DNA of 7,324 bases, taken from positions 1 through 7,324 of the forward strand of contig DAOWDF010000327.1 in assembly GCA_030639165.1 (NCBI GenBank), in the 5' to 3' direction. The notes beneath the pieces were generated by a model that made no database searches, was not told the DNA's origin, and saw only the letters and a program-made list of their open reading frames with translations. This document shows, in pieces, positions 6,917 through 7,324 of this stretch (position 1 is the first letter of the stretch; each line of letters starts with the position of its first letter). Source of the DNA: Alphaproteobacteria bacterium. Lineage in GTDB: Bacteria; Pseudomonadota; Alphaproteobacteria; Micavibrionales; Micavibrionaceae. The translations under genes were made by a program, and so were the position numbers.

Positions 6917-7006
6917 GTACGGACGTTGTCAAACTGCGGCTCACGTATAAATATACGCTTCGCCTTATTTTTCTAGCCGTACATAAATGTAGTTTGCTAT
7001 TTTAAA
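6917..7006 (+). repeat. Intergenic repeat copy B, with competing hairpins, after the adaptor gene
   Basis: CGTATA (6944-6949) and TATACG (6952-6957) form a tight hairpin, flanked by GCG (6936-6938) pairing with CGC (6961-6963), as in copy A. Two longer pairings compete. GTACGG (6917-6922) pairs with CCGTAC (6977-6982). CAAACT (6930-6935) plus CGGCT (6937-6941) pair with AGCCG (6975-6979) plus AGTTTG (6991-6996). The second pairing reuses 6977-6979, so the two cannot form together. There is a T5 at 6968-6972 inside the structure, but no T tract at its end. It begins 17 nt after the adaptor stop and may serve as its transcript end. Confidence 0.55.
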
Positions 7007-7010
7007 TATT

Positions 7011-7039
7011 GTCATCTCGAACGCGAAGCGGAGAGATCT
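7011..7039. repeat. REP-like palindromic intergenic element
   Basis: GTCATCTCGA (7011-7020), GCGAAGCG (7023-7030) and GAGAGATCT (7031-7039) make an imperfect palindrome. ATCTC (7014-7018) pairs with GAGAT (7033-7037). From memory, units of this GTCATCTCGA...GCGGAGAGATCT form recur between genes in many bacterial genomes; only one copy is present here. It is clearly GC-richer than its surroundings. It may affect the mRNA end of the secretion operon or simply be a mobile repeat. Confidence 0.6.
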
Positions 7040-7053
7040 TGTTTCCTTGCTGC

Positions 7054-7082
7054 TTGCGTTATTCCGTGGTTTTTACTATATA
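7054..7082 (+). promoter_or_regulatory. Candidate thrS promoter
   Basis: TTGCGT (7054-7059) and TATATA (7077-7082) are 17 bp apart. Transcription would start near 7089 and give a leader of about 27 nt containing the thrS ribosome-binding site. It lies just after the REP-like element and the likely end of the upstream operon. The consensus match is moderate (seven of twelve). Confidence 0.33.
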
Positions 7083-7102
7083 TTCAAGATGGTAAATGCA
7101 GT

Positions 7103-7106
7103 GGAG
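7103..7106 (+). promoter_or_regulatory. Ribosome-binding site for thrS
   Basis: GGAG lies 9 nt before ATG 7116. An earlier in-frame ATG at 7089 has no comparable site and would add nine non-conserved residues, so 7116 is preferred. Confidence 0.55.
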
Positions 7107-7115
7107 CAAAAAAAT

Positions 7116-7324
7116 ATGTCGGAACAAGCCATTTTAGAGAATATGATAGAAATTACTATGCCTGATGGTTCTGTGCGTGAATATGCTAGTGGAACCACGG
7201 GTATGGAGATTGCGCAAAGTATATCTAAATCGCTGGCTAAGGTTAGTGTAGCTATCAAGCTTGACGGGGAGCTTAGTGATTTATCACTTCCGATAATTGA
7301 GAGTAAATCGATTGAAATAGTAAA
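7116..7324 (+). CDS. thrS: Threonyl-tRNA synthetase, N-terminal part (TGS domain)
   Basis: This cytoplasmic enzyme charges tRNA-Thr with threonine. The first 69 codons are visible and the gene runs off the right edge. After a short leader, residues 10-69 match the ThrS N-terminal TGS domain. ITMPDGSVREYASGTT is the family's opening strand-turn, followed by MEIAQSIS, LAKVSVAIKLDGEL and the start of the next strand (SIEIV). The editing, catalytic and anticodon-binding domains lie outside the window. It is a housekeeping gene with its own candidate promoter and no functional link to the secretion genes. It marks the right-hand border of the secretion cluster. A stand-alone TGS protein is the only real alternative, and the closeness of the match to ThrS makes that unlikely. 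Confidence 0.88.
   Translation, partial: MSEQAILENMIEITMPDGSVREYASGTTGMEIAQSISKSLAKVSVAIKLDGELSDLSLPIIESKSIEIV

Noticed and set aside
7076..7258. 60-codon minus-strand frame near the right edge
   Set aside because: It is antisense to the TGS domain of thrS, whose sense-strand translation matches the family; the minus-strand product resembles nothing.

Overview
The window comes from a Gram-negative bacterium with an AT-rich genome. Coding regions favour A/T at third positions, and intergenic DNA is even richer in A/T. The combination of a TolC-like outer-membrane protein, a LapB/LssB-type ABC exporter and a HlyD-type adaptor indicates Proteobacteria. Alphaproteobacteria is my best guess from the protein flavour and the style of the intergenic repeats, but this is inference and I cannot name a genus.

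Layout, all genes on the + strand: (1) positions 1-1303 are the C-terminal 433 codons of a large secreted RTX protein. It has a von Willebrand A domain with an intact MIDAS, two blocks of calcium-binding GGxGxDxUx repeats and a type I secretion C-terminus; the N-terminus is off the left edge. (2) 1527-2921 encodes a TolC-family outer-membrane channel with a signal peptide. (3) 3194-5497 encodes a type I secretion ABC exporter with a degenerate C39-like N-terminal domain. (4) 5490-6899 encodes a HlyD-family periplasmic adaptor that overlaps the exporter by 8 bp. (5) 7116-7324 is the start of thrS (threonyl-tRNA synthetase), running off the right edge.

Genes 1-4 form a coherent unit: a putative giant surface adhesin next to all three parts of its likely exporter, as in the LapA/LapE-LapB-LapC arrangement of Pseudomonas. 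ATP hydrolysis by the exporter, bridged by the adaptor to the outer-membrane channel, would move the RTX protein out C-terminus first; the RTX repeats then fold on external calcium. No LapD/LapG-like regulator or protease is inside the window.

The intergenic gaps (about 220, 270 and 215 bp) hold most of the unexplained structure. There is a strong intrinsic terminator between the TolC gene and the ABC gene, and a terminator-like hairpin just ahead of the TolC ribosome-binding site. Two diverged copies of one intergenic repeat follow the TolC and adaptor genes, one of them bracketed by a 13-bp direct repeat. A REP-like palindrome lies ahead of thrS. I found no CRISPR array, transposase, tRNA or rRNA, and nothing that convincingly amounts to an undescribed protein system. 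The repeat family is the most novel-looking signal.
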